From JANNPJ01 sp031400005 (lineage in GTDB: Bacteria; Actinomycetota; Actinomycetes; Actinomycetales; Kineosporiaceae), in assembly GCA_031400005.1 (NCBI GenBank), contig JANNPJ010000500.1, positions 1 to 6,776 of the forward strand: a stretch of DNA of 6,776 bases. The letters are read 5' to 3'. The translations under genes were made by a program, and so were the position numbers. The notes below the pieces were generated by a model. That model made no database searches. It worked only from the letters and a program-made list of their open reading frames with translations, and had not been told where the DNA came from. This document shows positions 1-6,228 of this stretch, in pieces (the first letter of the stretch is position 1; each line of letters begins with the position of its first letter).

Positions 1-922
1 GGCGTACGGGCACGCCTTCGTGATCCTCGCCGCCACCCGCGCGGTCGCGGCCGGCCGGCCGGCCGCGATGGACCTACTGACAGCCGCCCTTGCCGTTCAC
101 GAGCAGCGGTTCTGGGACGAGGCCGAAGGGCTGGCCCGAGAATCCTTCGACCGAGCCTTCAGCGTGACCGAGGACTACCGCGGCGCGAACGCGAACATGC
201 ACACCGTCGAGGCGTACCTGGCCGCCGCCGACGTCACCGGTGACCGGCGCTGGCTTGACCGGGCCGTGCGGATCCTGACCCGGGTGATCGGCTGGGCGCG
301 GGACTGTGGTTGGCGGATCCCGGAGCACTTCGATGCCACCTGGACGATGCGACCGGACTACAACCAGGACCAGCCGGCCCACCCGTTCCGGCCGTACGGT
401 GCCACCCCCGGGCATGCCCTGGAATGGTCCCGGCTCGCACTCGCCGCCGGCAACGCCCTGGTGGCCCTCGGTGAGGTCGCGCCCTCCTGGATCCAACCGG
501 CCGCACTGGCCCTCGCCGAGCGCGCGGTCGAGGACGGTTGGGCGGTGGACGGCGCCGACGGCTTCGTCTACACCACCGACTGGAACGGGAAACCTGTTGT
601 CCGGCAACGAATGCACTGGGTTCTCGGGGAGGCTCTCGGTGCGGCGGTGGCACTGCACCGAGCCACCGGGGACGAGCGTTGGGCGAGCCGATTTCGGGCC
701 TGGTGGGAGTACGCCGAGCAGTACCTGATCGACCGCGAGCACGGCTCCTGGCATCACGAACTCGATCCGAGCAACCGGCCCGCGGTGGGTGGCCCGGATT
801 CGACGCCCACCTGGATCGGCAAGCCGGATGTCTACCACGCCCTGCAGGCCGTGCTGCTGCCCGGCCTGCCGCTGCACCCGTCCTTCGCCACCGCGCTGCG
901 GATCAGGGGTTTGCGAGACTGA
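1..922 (+). CDS. AGE-family sugar epimerase/isomerase, 5'-truncated by window edge
   Basis: The open frame enters the window in phase at base 2 and ends at TGA 920-922, giving 306 visible residues. The family is usually about 400 residues, so roughly 100 N-terminal residues lie outside. Motifs typical of the N-acylglucosamine 2-epimerase / mannose isomerase / YihS superfamily ((alpha/alpha)6 barrel) are present in order: YGHAF at the very start, NANMHTVEAYLAA, PGHALEWSRL, GSWHHELD and GKPDVYHALQA. The histidines in these motifs correspond to the active-site histidines of the family. The WHHELD and KPDVYHALQA pattern looks more like the mannose/sulfoquinovose aldose-ketose isomerase branch than the GlcNAc 2-epimerases. 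Substrate cannot be decided from this fragment. No signal peptide is visible, so a cytoplasmic enzyme is likely. It converges on the minus-strand gene and shares its last 20 bases with it. Confidence 0.9.
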   Translation, partial: AYGHAFVILAATRAVAAGRPAAMDLLTAALAVHEQRFWDEAEGLARESFDRAFSVTEDYRGANANMHTVEAYLAAADVTGDRRWLDRAVRILTRVIGWARDCGWRIPEHFDATWTMRPDYNQDQPAHPFRPYGATPGHALEWSRLALAAGNALVALGEVAPSWIQPAALALAERAVEDGWAVDGADGFVYTTDWNGKPVVRQRMHWVLGEALGAAVALHRATGDERWASRFRAWWEYAEQYLIDREHGSWHHELDPSNRPAVGGPDSTPTWIGKPDVYHALQAVLLPGLPLHPSFATALRIRGLRD

Positions 923-1523
923 GGTCGCGCTTGGGCACGGACAAGTGCTGGCGCTGAGCGGCCAAGGTGCCCGCCCCCTCCGCCCGAGTCACCCCCACCT
1001 CGCGAGCAAACCCATTGCCGTTCGGCGTGATTCGAGCGCTGAAGGAGACCCGAGCACCGGGCCGCACGGCGTACGGGGACTCCGGCGGTGGGCCGGTCAG
1101 CTGCACCCAGACCCGGTTCGATCGGCCGCTGCCGACCCAGAAACCCTCGTCGGCCGGAACGGTCAGCACTCGGACCCCGCTGGCCTCTGCCCGTTTGCCG
1201 GTGAGCAGGGTCAGATCCCCGTCCTGGCCAACGCCATCGGCCGCACGCAGCGGCAGCAAGGGGGCACCGTCCACGGTCAGGGTCTGATCGCCGTCCGGTT
1301 CGCTCCCCCGGTCCTCGGGAGCTGGGACTGGATCGGGCTGGTCCGGCTCTGGTGCCGGCTCGGCGGGACCCGGTGCCGGCTCGGCCGGCCCCGCACTGTT
1401 CGGCACCGCACCGACCCGGGTTGTTCCGGTGTACCCGGAACAGCGGCTGAGCAGCAGGAAGAGCACGATCAGAACGAGTAGGAGGGCGGCCCAGGCCCCG
1501 CGCCGACTTACGGGTTCAGCCAT
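903..1523 (-). CDS. Small membrane-anchored protein with Pro-rich linker and beta-rich extracytoplasmic domain, function unknown
   Basis: The protein has 206 residues starting from ATG 1523-1521. That start is preferred because AAGGA lies 6 nt upstream; an in-frame TTG eight codons earlier has no such support. Residues 1-8 are short and basic (RR), residues 9-26 form one strongly hydrophobic helix, and LLSRC follows. The Arg before Cys argues against a true lipobox, so an uncleaved signal anchor is more likely. Residues about 38-78 are a Pro/Glu/Ala/Asp linker containing a 7-residue repeat. Residues about 80-206 look like a compact beta-rich domain with VRVLTVPADEGFWVG, RVWVQL and RVSFSARITPN; the strand pattern is reminiscent of OB-like domains, but this is inference. 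I do not recognise the family. The gene sits 44 nt downstream of the dehydrogenase-like gene on the same strand and is probably co-transcribed with it. Confidence 0.8.
   Translation of the reverse strand: MAEPVSRRGAWAALLLVLIVLFLLLSRCSGYTGTTRVGAVPNSAGPAEPAPGPAEPAPEPDQPDPVPAPEDRGSEPDGDQTLTVDGAPLLPLRAADGVGQDGDLTLLTGKRAEASGVRVLTVPADEGFWVGSGRSNRVWVQLTGPPPESPYAVRPGARVSFSARITPNGNGFAREVGVTRAEGAGTLAAQRQHLSVPKRDLSLANP
1351..1392. repeat. Two tandem 21-bp units encoding a Gly/Pro/Ala/Glu heptapeptide
   Basis: Units 1351-1371 and 1372-1392 agree at 19 of 21 positions. On the minus strand they encode the repeated PAEPAPG-type linker of the membrane-anchored protein. The unit length is a multiple of three, so copy-number change would keep the frame. 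It most likely acts as an extended spacer through the cell wall. Confidence 0.75.
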
Positions 1524-1529
1524 CAACAG

Positions 1530-1534
1530 TCCTT
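1530..1534 (-). promoter_or_regulatory. Ribosome binding site AAGGA for the membrane-anchored protein
   Basis: The minus strand reads AAGGA followed by 6 nt and then ATG at 1523. This good Shine-Dalgarno match decides the start in favour of ATG 1523 over the upstream TTG at 1547. Confidence 0.7.
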
Positions 1535-1567
1535 GCACATGAGACAAAATGTACGGTGTGTTCTCAA

Positions 1568-2557
1568 TCAGCGCACGAAACGCCCGATCGGCGCCTCGTA
1601 GGGTTCGATCTGATGTCTTGGCGAATGCCCAGCAAGAACGGCGATGACGTCGTTGGCCGCAGTAAGCCCCATCCGATCGATCGCCTCCAGCGTCTCCGCG
1701 CCGAGGTACGGGGTGATGATGACGCTTGGTTGCAGACCCGACTCCAGCAGCGGGCTGGGCTCCTCGCCCGGATCACGCTGCCGCAGACTGTCCGCGGCGT
1801 AGGCGGACAGCTGGCCCGATCGCAGCGCAACAGCAACCGCCGCCTCCTCGACCAGACCCGAATGGCCGACGTTCACCACGGTCTGCCCCGCCCGACAACC
1901 GGCCAGCCAGTCGGCGTCAAGGATTCGCAGTCCCCCGGCGGCATGCAGAGTGACAGCGTCGCAGTCCGCGATGAACTGCGCATGCGGTAGGGCGGCGAGG
2001 CCGACGGCTGCCGCCTGCCCGGGATCGGCGAACGACTCGTGCACGACGACCGTGCCGCCGAAACCGCTCAACCGTCGGGCGACCGCGCGTCCGACCCGTT
2101 CGAACCCGACAATGCCCACGGTCATCGCGCTGAGCTCGCGACCCCGGGTGATCGTCCAGCGCCCGGCGCGGACCCGACGGTCACCGTCGACGACACCGCG
2201 CAGGGCCGCCAGCAACAGACCAACAGCATGATCGGCAACGGCATCGGTATCCGCACCCGGAGTATTGGTGACGACAATGGCACGCCGGACCGCGGCGCTG
2301 ACGTCGACACCGTCGGCGTCCACCCCGAAGTGCGTGACCACCCGCAGCCGCGGAGCCAGGTCCAGCAGTTCGGCGGTGACCGGAGCGCGGCCGGTGATCC
2401 AGGCATCCGCGGTCGAGAGGGCATCGATCAGCTCGACCGGGTCATGCGCGGCCGAGCCGCGGACCACCTGCACCCCGGTCGACTCCAACAGTGCGACGAC
2501 GTCGATCGACCCGGAGCCGAACGACCGAGTAGTGACGAGCACTCTGTGTCCACTCAC
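1568..2557 (-). CDS. D-2-hydroxyacid dehydrogenase family protein with degenerate active site (probable pseudoenzyme)
   Basis: The protein has 329 residues from GTG 2557-2555, with GAGGGA 5 nt upstream. Overall layout is that of the D-isomer-specific 2-hydroxyacid dehydrogenases (SerA-like): a flanking domain at about 1-100 and 285-329 and a nucleotide-binding domain between. Recognisable landmarks are NTPGADTDAVADHAVGLLLAALR (98-120), TVGIVGFERVGRAVA (146-160) and NVGHSGLVEEAA (229-240). Key residues are changed. The catalytic Arg of the NxxRG motif is His232. The catalytic Glu of the DVFxxEP motif is missing; Asp262 or Arg261 occupies its place, depending on alignment. The catalytic His of the TPH motif is Tyr284. 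The middle Gly of GxGxxG is Glu153. The frame is intact and codon use is normal, so this does not look like a decaying gene. It is divergent from deoC and likely heads an operon with the membrane-anchored protein. Family assignment is firm, but ordinary dehydrogenase activity is doubtful. Confidence 0.88.
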   Translation of the reverse strand: MSGHRVLVTTRSFGSGSIDVVALLESTGVQVVRGSAAHDPVELIDALSTADAWITGRAPVTAELLDLAPRLRVVTHFGVDADGVDVSAAVRRAIVVTNTPGADTDAVADHAVGLLLAALRGVVDGDRRVRAGRWTITRGRELSAMTVGIVGFERVGRAVARRLSGFGGTVVVHESFADPGQAAAVGLAALPHAQFIADCDAVTLHAAGGLRILDADWLAGCRAGQTVVNVGHSGLVEEAAVAVALRSGQLSAYAADSLRQRDPGEEPSPLLESGLQPSVIITPYLGAETLEAIDRMGLTAANDVIAVLAGHSPRHQIEPYEAPIGRFVR

Positions 2558-2596
2558 TCCCGTCCCTCATTTCGCCGTCCGTACGTAATTGTCCGC

Positions 2597-2609
2597 TGAC
2601 CCAGAGTCA
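2597..2609. repeat. 13-bp imperfect palindrome, operator-like
   Basis: Outer arms TGAC and GTCA pair perfectly around five central bases; five of six possible symmetric pairs match over the 13 bp. It overlaps the candidate -35 elements of both directions, which would suit a shared regulator. The regulator is not identifiable from the window. Confidence 0.35.
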
Positions 2610-2635
2610 CGGATTTGGTTCAGAATAGATGTCAC

Positions 2636-2652
2636 GCCTGTTCCGGACAGGC
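2636..2652. repeat. 17-bp palindrome upstream of deoC, operator-like
   Basis: Arms GCCTGTTC and GGACAGGC are symmetric about base 2644, with seven of eight pairs matching. The site lies 78 bp before the chosen deoC start and just after the candidate deoC -10 element, a usual place for a repressor. It could also fold as a hairpin in the leader RNA. Confidence 0.4.
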
Positions 2653-2712
2653 CGACGCACGGCCGGAGTCGAACTTGATGAGAATGTGGTGCGACACCGC
2701 GACCGCAGCACC

Positions 2713-2720
2713 GAGGAAAG
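2713..2720 (+). promoter_or_regulatory. Ribosome binding site GAGGAAAG for deoC
   Basis: The purine-rich GAGGAAAG ends 10 nt before ATG 2731. It supports that start over the in-frame ATG 2629, which has no comparable site. Confidence 0.55.
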
Positions 2721-2730
2721 TAGGCCAAAG

Positions 2731-3729
2731 ATGAGCCTGGCGGACACCAGCCAAACCCGCGAGCTGGCGCCCAGCACCGCGCGCGACGTCACCGGGACCT
2801 CCCATCTGGACGACGCCTCGCTGCGGCGGTTCCTGCACGGTCTGCCCGGCGTCGACGAAGTCGGAGCGAAGGCCCGTGCTGCGGATCTGGGCACCCGTTC
2901 GATCAAGACCACGAGCAAGGCCTGGGCCCTGGACCTGGCCATCTCGATGGTCGACCTGACCACCTTGGAAGGTGCGGACACCGCCGGCAAGGTCCGGGCA
3001 CTGTGCGCCAAGGCGGTCCGGCCGGACGCCGACGACCCGTCCTGCCCGCCGGTCGGTGCGGTCTGTGTCTACAACGACCTGGTGCCGATCGCGGTGGATG
3101 CGGTGCGTGGATCGACGGTCAAGGTCGCCGCCGTGAGCACCGCCTTCCCAAGCGGACGGGCGAACCTGCCGGTGAAGCTGGCGGACACCGCCGACGCGGT
3201 CGCCGCCGGAGCCGACGAGATCGACATGGTGATCGATCGCGGCGCCTTCCTCTCCGGCCGTTACCTGCAGGTGTTCGAGGAGATCGCCGCCGTTGCCGCG
3301 GTCTGCCGGGCGGACGGCGGGCAGGCACACCTCAAGGTGATCCTGGAGACCGGCGAGTTGGTCACCTACGACAATGTCCGCCGGGCGTCCTGGCTGGCGA
3401 TGCTGGCCGGCGCGGATTTCATCAAGACCAGCACCGGCAAGGTGCCGGTGGCGGCTACCCTGCCGGTCACCCTGGTGATGCTCGAAGCGGTCCGGGACTG
3501 GCGGCAGCAGACCGGGCAGATCATCGGGGTGAAACCGGCGGGCGGGATCCGGACCGCCAAGGATGCCCTGAAGTACCTGGTCACCGTCAGCGAAGTGGCT
3601 GGACCCGACTGGCTGAGCCCGGATCGCTTCCGGTTCGGTGCCTCAACGCTGCTGAACGACCTGCTGATGCAGCGCAAGAAACTCAGCTCCGGGCACTACA
3701 CCGGTGCCGACTACGTGACTCTCGACTGA
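2731..3729 (+). CDS. deoC: Deoxyribose-phosphate aldolase (DERA), eukaryote-type
   Basis: This class I aldolase cleaves 2-deoxy-D-ribose 5-phosphate to D-glyceraldehyde 3-phosphate and acetaldehyde in the cytoplasm, in deoxynucleoside catabolism. The protein has 332 residues from ATG 2731. Visible motifs are DLTTLEGADT; AVCVYNDL; GADEIDMVID with Asp165 matching the E. coli proton-relay Asp102; FIKTSTGK with Schiff-base Lys232; and GVKPAGGIR with Lys268, the second active-site lysine. The length, AHLKVILETGEL and the RFGASTLLNDL tail match the longer animal-type DERA subgroup rather than the roughly 220-260-residue bacterial form. An in-frame ATG at 2629 would add 34 Arg-rich residues without family similarity. 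It is the first gene of a three-gene operon with two ALDH-family genes, which fits acetaldehyde removal. All catalytic residues are present. Confidence 0.95.
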   Translation: MSLADTSQTRELAPSTARDVTGTSHLDDASLRRFLHGLPGVDEVGAKARAADLGTRSIKTTSKAWALDLAISMVDLTTLEGADTAGKVRALCAKAVRPDADDPSCPPVGAVCVYNDLVPIAVDAVRGSTVKVAAVSTAFPSGRANLPVKLADTADAVAAGADEIDMVIDRGAFLSGRYLQVFEEIAAVAAVCRADGGQAHLKVILETGELVTYDNVRRASWLAMLAGADFIKTSTGKVPVAATLPVTLVMLEAVRDWRQQTGQIIGVKPAGGIRTAKDALKYLVTVSEVAGPDWLSPDRFRFGASTLLNDLLMQRKKLSSGHYTGADYVTLD

Positions 3730-3742
3730 CCGATCAATGGAC

Positions 3743-3746
3743 AGGA
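3743..3746 (+). promoter_or_regulatory. Ribosome binding site AGGA deciding the ALDH start
   Basis: AGGA lies 5 nt before GTG 3752. The upstream in-frame ATG 3737 has no purine-rich sequence before it, so GTG 3752 is preferred, although ATG 3737 lies only 7 nt after the deoC stop and remains possible. Confidence 0.45.
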
Positions 3747-3751
3747 TCGAC

Positions 3752-5236
3752 GTGGCCAATCAGATATTCGAGTACGCGCCGGCGCCCGAATCGCGCGCCG
3801 TAGTAGACATCGCGCCGTCCTATGGGCTCTTCATCGACGGGAACTTCGTCGACGGTGGCACCGGCTCGACCCGCTTCGACACCGTGAACCCGGCGACCGA
3901 GGAGGTGCTCTCCGAGGTGACGGCGGCCGGTCCGGACGACGTCGAGCGGGCGGTCGCCGCCGCCAGGACCGCCTATGACAAGGTCTGGTCGACGATGTCC
4001 GGCACCGATCGGGGCAAGTATCTGTTCCGGATCGCGCGGATTATGCAGGAGCGGGCTCGAGAGTTCGCCGTCCTGGAGACGCTGGACAACGGCAAACCGA
4101 TCAAGGAGTCGCGAGACTTCGACGTCCCGACCGCCGCCGCGCACTTCTTCTACTACGCCGGTTGGGCCGACAAGCTGGAATACGCCGGGCTCGGCAGCTC
4201 GCCGCGCCCGCGCGGAGTGGTCGGCCAGATCATTCCGTGGAACTTCCCGCTGTTGATGCTGGCCTGGAAGATCGCCCCGGCGCTGGCCGCCGGAAACACC
4301 GTGGTGCTCAAGCCAGCCGAAACCACCCCTTTGACGGCGCTGCTGTTCGCCGAGGTCTGTCGGCAGGCGGAGCTTCCGCCGGGCGTGGTGAACATCATCA
4401 CCGGGGACGGCGAGACCGGCCGGTTGCTGGTCGAGCACCCGGGGGTGAACAAGGTCGCCTTCACCGGCTCCACCGAGGTCGGCAAGGCGATCGCCCGGTC
4501 GGTGGCCGGCAGCGGCAAGGGCCTGACCCTGGAGCTGGGTGGCAAGGCGGCGAACATCGTCTACGACGATGCGCCGATCGACGAGGCGATCGAGGGCATC
4601 GTCAACGGGATCTTCTTCAATCAGGGTCACGTCTGCTGCGCCGGGTCACGACTGTTGGTCCAGGAGTCGATCGCGGACGAGGTGGTGGCCCGGCTACAGC
4701 GGCGGATCGGCACGCTTCGACTCGGTGACCCGATGGACAAGAACACCGATGTCGGTGCGATCAACTCGGCCGCTCAGCTGGAGCGCGTCACCGAACTCAC
4801 CGCGGCCGGCGAGGCCGAGGGCGCGACCCGCTGGTCGGCCGCCTGTGAACTGCCCGAACGCGGCTACTGGTTCGCCCCGACGATCTTCACGAACGTCTCG
4901 CAGGCCCACCGGATCGCTCAGCAGGAGGTGTTCGGACCAGTGCTGGCGGTGTTGACCTTCCGGACTCCGGCCGAGGCCATCGCGAAGGCCAACAACACCC
5001 CGTACGGCCTCTCCGCCGGCATCTGGAGCGACAAGGGTTCACGAGTGCTCTGGACCGCCGACCGGCTTCGGGCCGGCGTGATCTGGGCGAATACCTTCAA
5101 CAAGTTCGACCCGGCCAGCCCGTTCGGCGGGTACAAGGAATCCGGCTACGGCCGCGAGGGTGGCCGGCACGGCCTGCTCCCGTACCTATCTCCGCTGCCC
5201 TTGACGTCGACTTCGATGAACGGAACTGCGCTGTGA
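3752..5236 (+). CDS. NAD(P)-dependent aldehyde dehydrogenase, catalytic (ALDH16 N-domain-like)
   Basis: The protein has 494 residues from GTG 3752, or 499 if ATG 3737 is used; numbering here is from GTG. It oxidises an aldehyde to the acid with NAD(P)+. Next to DeoC the likely substrate is acetaldehyde (inference). All hallmarks are intact: IIPWNFP with oxyanion Asn164; VVLKPAE, the cofactor-binding Lys segment; FTGSTEVGKAI, the Rossmann turn; TLELGGK with general base Glu261; NQGHVCCAGSR with nucleophile Cys295; EVFGPVL; and the C-terminal PFGGYKESGYGREGG. The usual NQGQ is NQGH here, a minor variation. The C-terminus continues about 24 residues past GREGG to a Ser/Thr-rich end and overlaps the next gene by 4 nt (GTGA), suggesting translational coupling. 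Length and neighbour suggest the catalytic half of a two-domain ALDH16. Confidence 0.93.
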   Translation: MANQIFEYAPAPESRAVVDIAPSYGLFIDGNFVDGGTGSTRFDTVNPATEEVLSEVTAAGPDDVERAVAAARTAYDKVWSTMSGTDRGKYLFRIARIMQERAREFAVLETLDNGKPIKESRDFDVPTAAAHFFYYAGWADKLEYAGLGSSPRPRGVVGQIIPWNFPLLMLAWKIAPALAAGNTVVLKPAETTPLTALLFAEVCRQAELPPGVVNIITGDGETGRLLVEHPGVNKVAFTGSTEVGKAIARSVAGSGKGLTLELGGKAANIVYDDAPIDEAIEGIVNGIFFNQGHVCCAGSRLLVQESIADEVVARLQRRIGTLRLGDPMDKNTDVGAINSAAQLERVTELTAAGEAEGATRWSAACELPERGYWFAPTIFTNVSQAHRIAQQEVFGPVLAVLTFRTPAEAIAKANNTPYGLSAGIWSDKGSRVLWTADRLRAGVIWANTFNKFDPASPFGGYKESGYGREGGRHGLLPYLSPLPLTSTSMNGTAL

Positions 5237-6102
5237 GCCGGCTCGAAGTGCGCAAGACCTACAAGCTCTATCTCGGCGGGAAGTTCCCGCGAAGCGAATC
5301 GGGACGGTCGTACCAGGTGAGCGATGCCAAGGGCGGTTTCGTGGCGAACGTCGCACAGGGCTCCCGGAAGGACGCGCGGGACGCCGTCCAGGCCGCCCGC
5401 GCGGCGTTCGCCGGGTGGTCCGGCGCCACCGCCTTCAACCGGGGCCAGGTGCTGTACCGGGTGGCCGAGGTGATGGAGGGCCGGCGCGCCCAGTTCATCG
5501 AGGACGTCGCCGCCCTCGAAGGCTTGCCGCGGACGGACGCGGAAACCGTGGTGGACGCCGCGATCGACCGCTGGGTCTGGTACGCGGGCTGGAGCGACAA
5601 GATCGCTCATCTGGCCGGCGGCGCCAACCCGGTGGCCGGACCGTACTTCAACCTGTCCGTTCCGGAGCCGACCGGGGTCGTCGCCGTGCTCGCACCGCAG
5701 GAGTCGTCGCTGCTGGGCCTGGTCTCGGTGCTGGCTCCGATCATCGTCACCGGCAACACGGTGGTGCTGATCTCGTCCCAGGACCGACCGCTGCCCGCGG
5801 TGACCCTCGCGGAATGCCTGGCGACGTCCGACGTGCCCGGTGGCGTAGTGAATGTGATCACCGGCCGGACCGCGGAGATCGCCGAGCACCTGGCCGCGCT
5901 CGCCGACGTCAATGGCCTCGACCTGGCCGGCGCTGCTCCCGACCAGTTGGTGCCGCTCCAGGTGCTGGCCGCCGACACGCTCAAGCGGGTCCTCGCACCG
6001 CTGCCGGATGCCCCTGCTCAGGACTGGTCGGCGATGCCCGGCCTGGAGCGGATGCTGCCGTTCCTGGAGACCAAGACGGTCTGGCACCCCAAGGGCGTCT
6101 AG
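5233..6102 (+). CDS. Truncated ALDH-family protein lacking the catalytic domain (ALDH16 C-domain-like)
   Basis: The protein has 289 residues from GTG 5233. It follows the N-terminal and NAD-binding part of the ALDH fold: YKLYLGGKF, then the helix RDAVQAARAAFAGWSGATAFNR (split here as RDAVQAARAAFAGW and SGATAFNR), then WYAGWSDK, PTGVVAVLAP, TGNTVVL and VPGGVVNVITG. Key positions are lost. The PWNFP Asn segment is APQESS, the VLKPAE Lys segment is VLISSQ, there is no TLELGGK Glu motif, and there is no nucleophilic Cys; the only Cys is in AECLATS. After about residue 250 comes a short tail instead of the catalytic domain. The even composition and intact frame show it is a maintained gene, not debris. 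It probably binds the preceding ALDH as a structural or regulatory partner, as the C-terminal domain of ALDH16 does within one chain. Enzymatic activity is unlikely. Confidence 0.88.
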   Translation: MSRLEVRKTYKLYLGGKFPRSESGRSYQVSDAKGGFVANVAQGSRKDARDAVQAARAAFAGWSGATAFNRGQVLYRVAEVMEGRRAQFIEDVAALEGLPRTDAETVVDAAIDRWVWYAGWSDKIAHLAGGANPVAGPYFNLSVPEPTGVVAVLAPQESSLLGLVSVLAPIIVTGNTVVLISSQDRPLPAVTLAECLATSDVPGGVVNVITGRTAEIAEHLAALADVNGLDLAGAAPDQLVPLQVLAADTLKRVLAPLPDAPAQDWSAMPGLERMLPFLETKTVWHPKGV

Positions 6103-6109
6103 CTGCGGG

Positions 6110-6129
6110 GATACCCCTTGGGGGGTATC
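6110..6129. promoter_or_regulatory. Perfect 20-bp palindrome resembling a CsoR/RcnR-family metal-sensor operator
   Basis: Arms GATACCCC (6110-6117) and GGGGTATC (6122-6129) are perfect reverse complements around TTGG. The ATACCCC...GGGGTAT form matches the general pattern of operators bound by CsoR/RcnR/FrmR-type (DUF156) repressors, which place TACC/GGTA ends around a C/G run. It starts 8 bp after the stop of the ALDH operon and just before a TTGACT box. There is no T tract, so it is a poor terminator. The operator reading rests on pattern resemblance, and no cognate regulator or metal gene is in the window. Confidence 0.45.
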
Positions 6130-6228
6130 TGACCTGCGGGTTGACTGTTCGCCAGTTGTCAGCGTTCGTTACCCGCGAGCAACCTCGTGTGCCCTAGGTG
6201 TGCTCTCCCAGCGACAAGCGGAAGATCT

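Larger units (their letters stand above)
2558..2730. promoter_or_regulatory. Divergent promoter/operator region between the dehydrogenase-like gene and deoC
   Basis: This is the only space available for promoters of both divergent units. For deoC a weak candidate is CTGACC at 2596-2601 with CAGAAT at 2621-2626 (19-nt spacer). For the minus-strand unit a weak candidate is GTGACT, 17 nt, then TACGTA, reading down from about 2610. Neither is a good consensus match. Two palindromes, listed separately, lie here. If the deoC transcript starts near 2633, the longer open frame from ATG 2629 could not be used. Confidence 0.4.

Noticed and set aside
1524..1547. TTG start eight codons upstream for the membrane-anchored protein
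   Set aside because: ATG 1523 has AAGGA at ideal spacing, and the extension would place that ribosome site inside the coding region.
2629..2730. In-frame ATG extension of deoC by 34 residues
   Set aside because: There is no ribosome site, the residues are Arg-rich and unlike DERA, and the stretch contains the operator-like palindrome; ATG 2731 has GAGGAAAG upstream.
2632..3330. Long minus-strand open frame inside deoC
   Set aside because: It is a shadow of a confidently identified gene; the product is Arg/Gly/Asp-rich without family features, as expected from GC-rich antisense DNA.
3734..4630. A 298-codon minus-strand open frame inside the first ALDH gene
   Set aside because: It is antisense to conserved ALDH motifs including PWNFP and TLELGGK; composition is typical of shadow frames.
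5146..6087. A 313-codon minus-strand open frame covering the second ALDH-like gene
   Set aside because: The plus frame has clear ALDH-fold similarity and operon overlap; the minus product is rich in Arg, Gly and His with no recognisable domain.
5233..6102. The short ALDH-like gene as a pseudogene or the result of a frameshift
   Set aside because: The frame is clean over 289 codons, the downstream DNA holds no remaining ALDH catalytic motifs in any frame, and the size matches the ALDH16 C-terminal domain.
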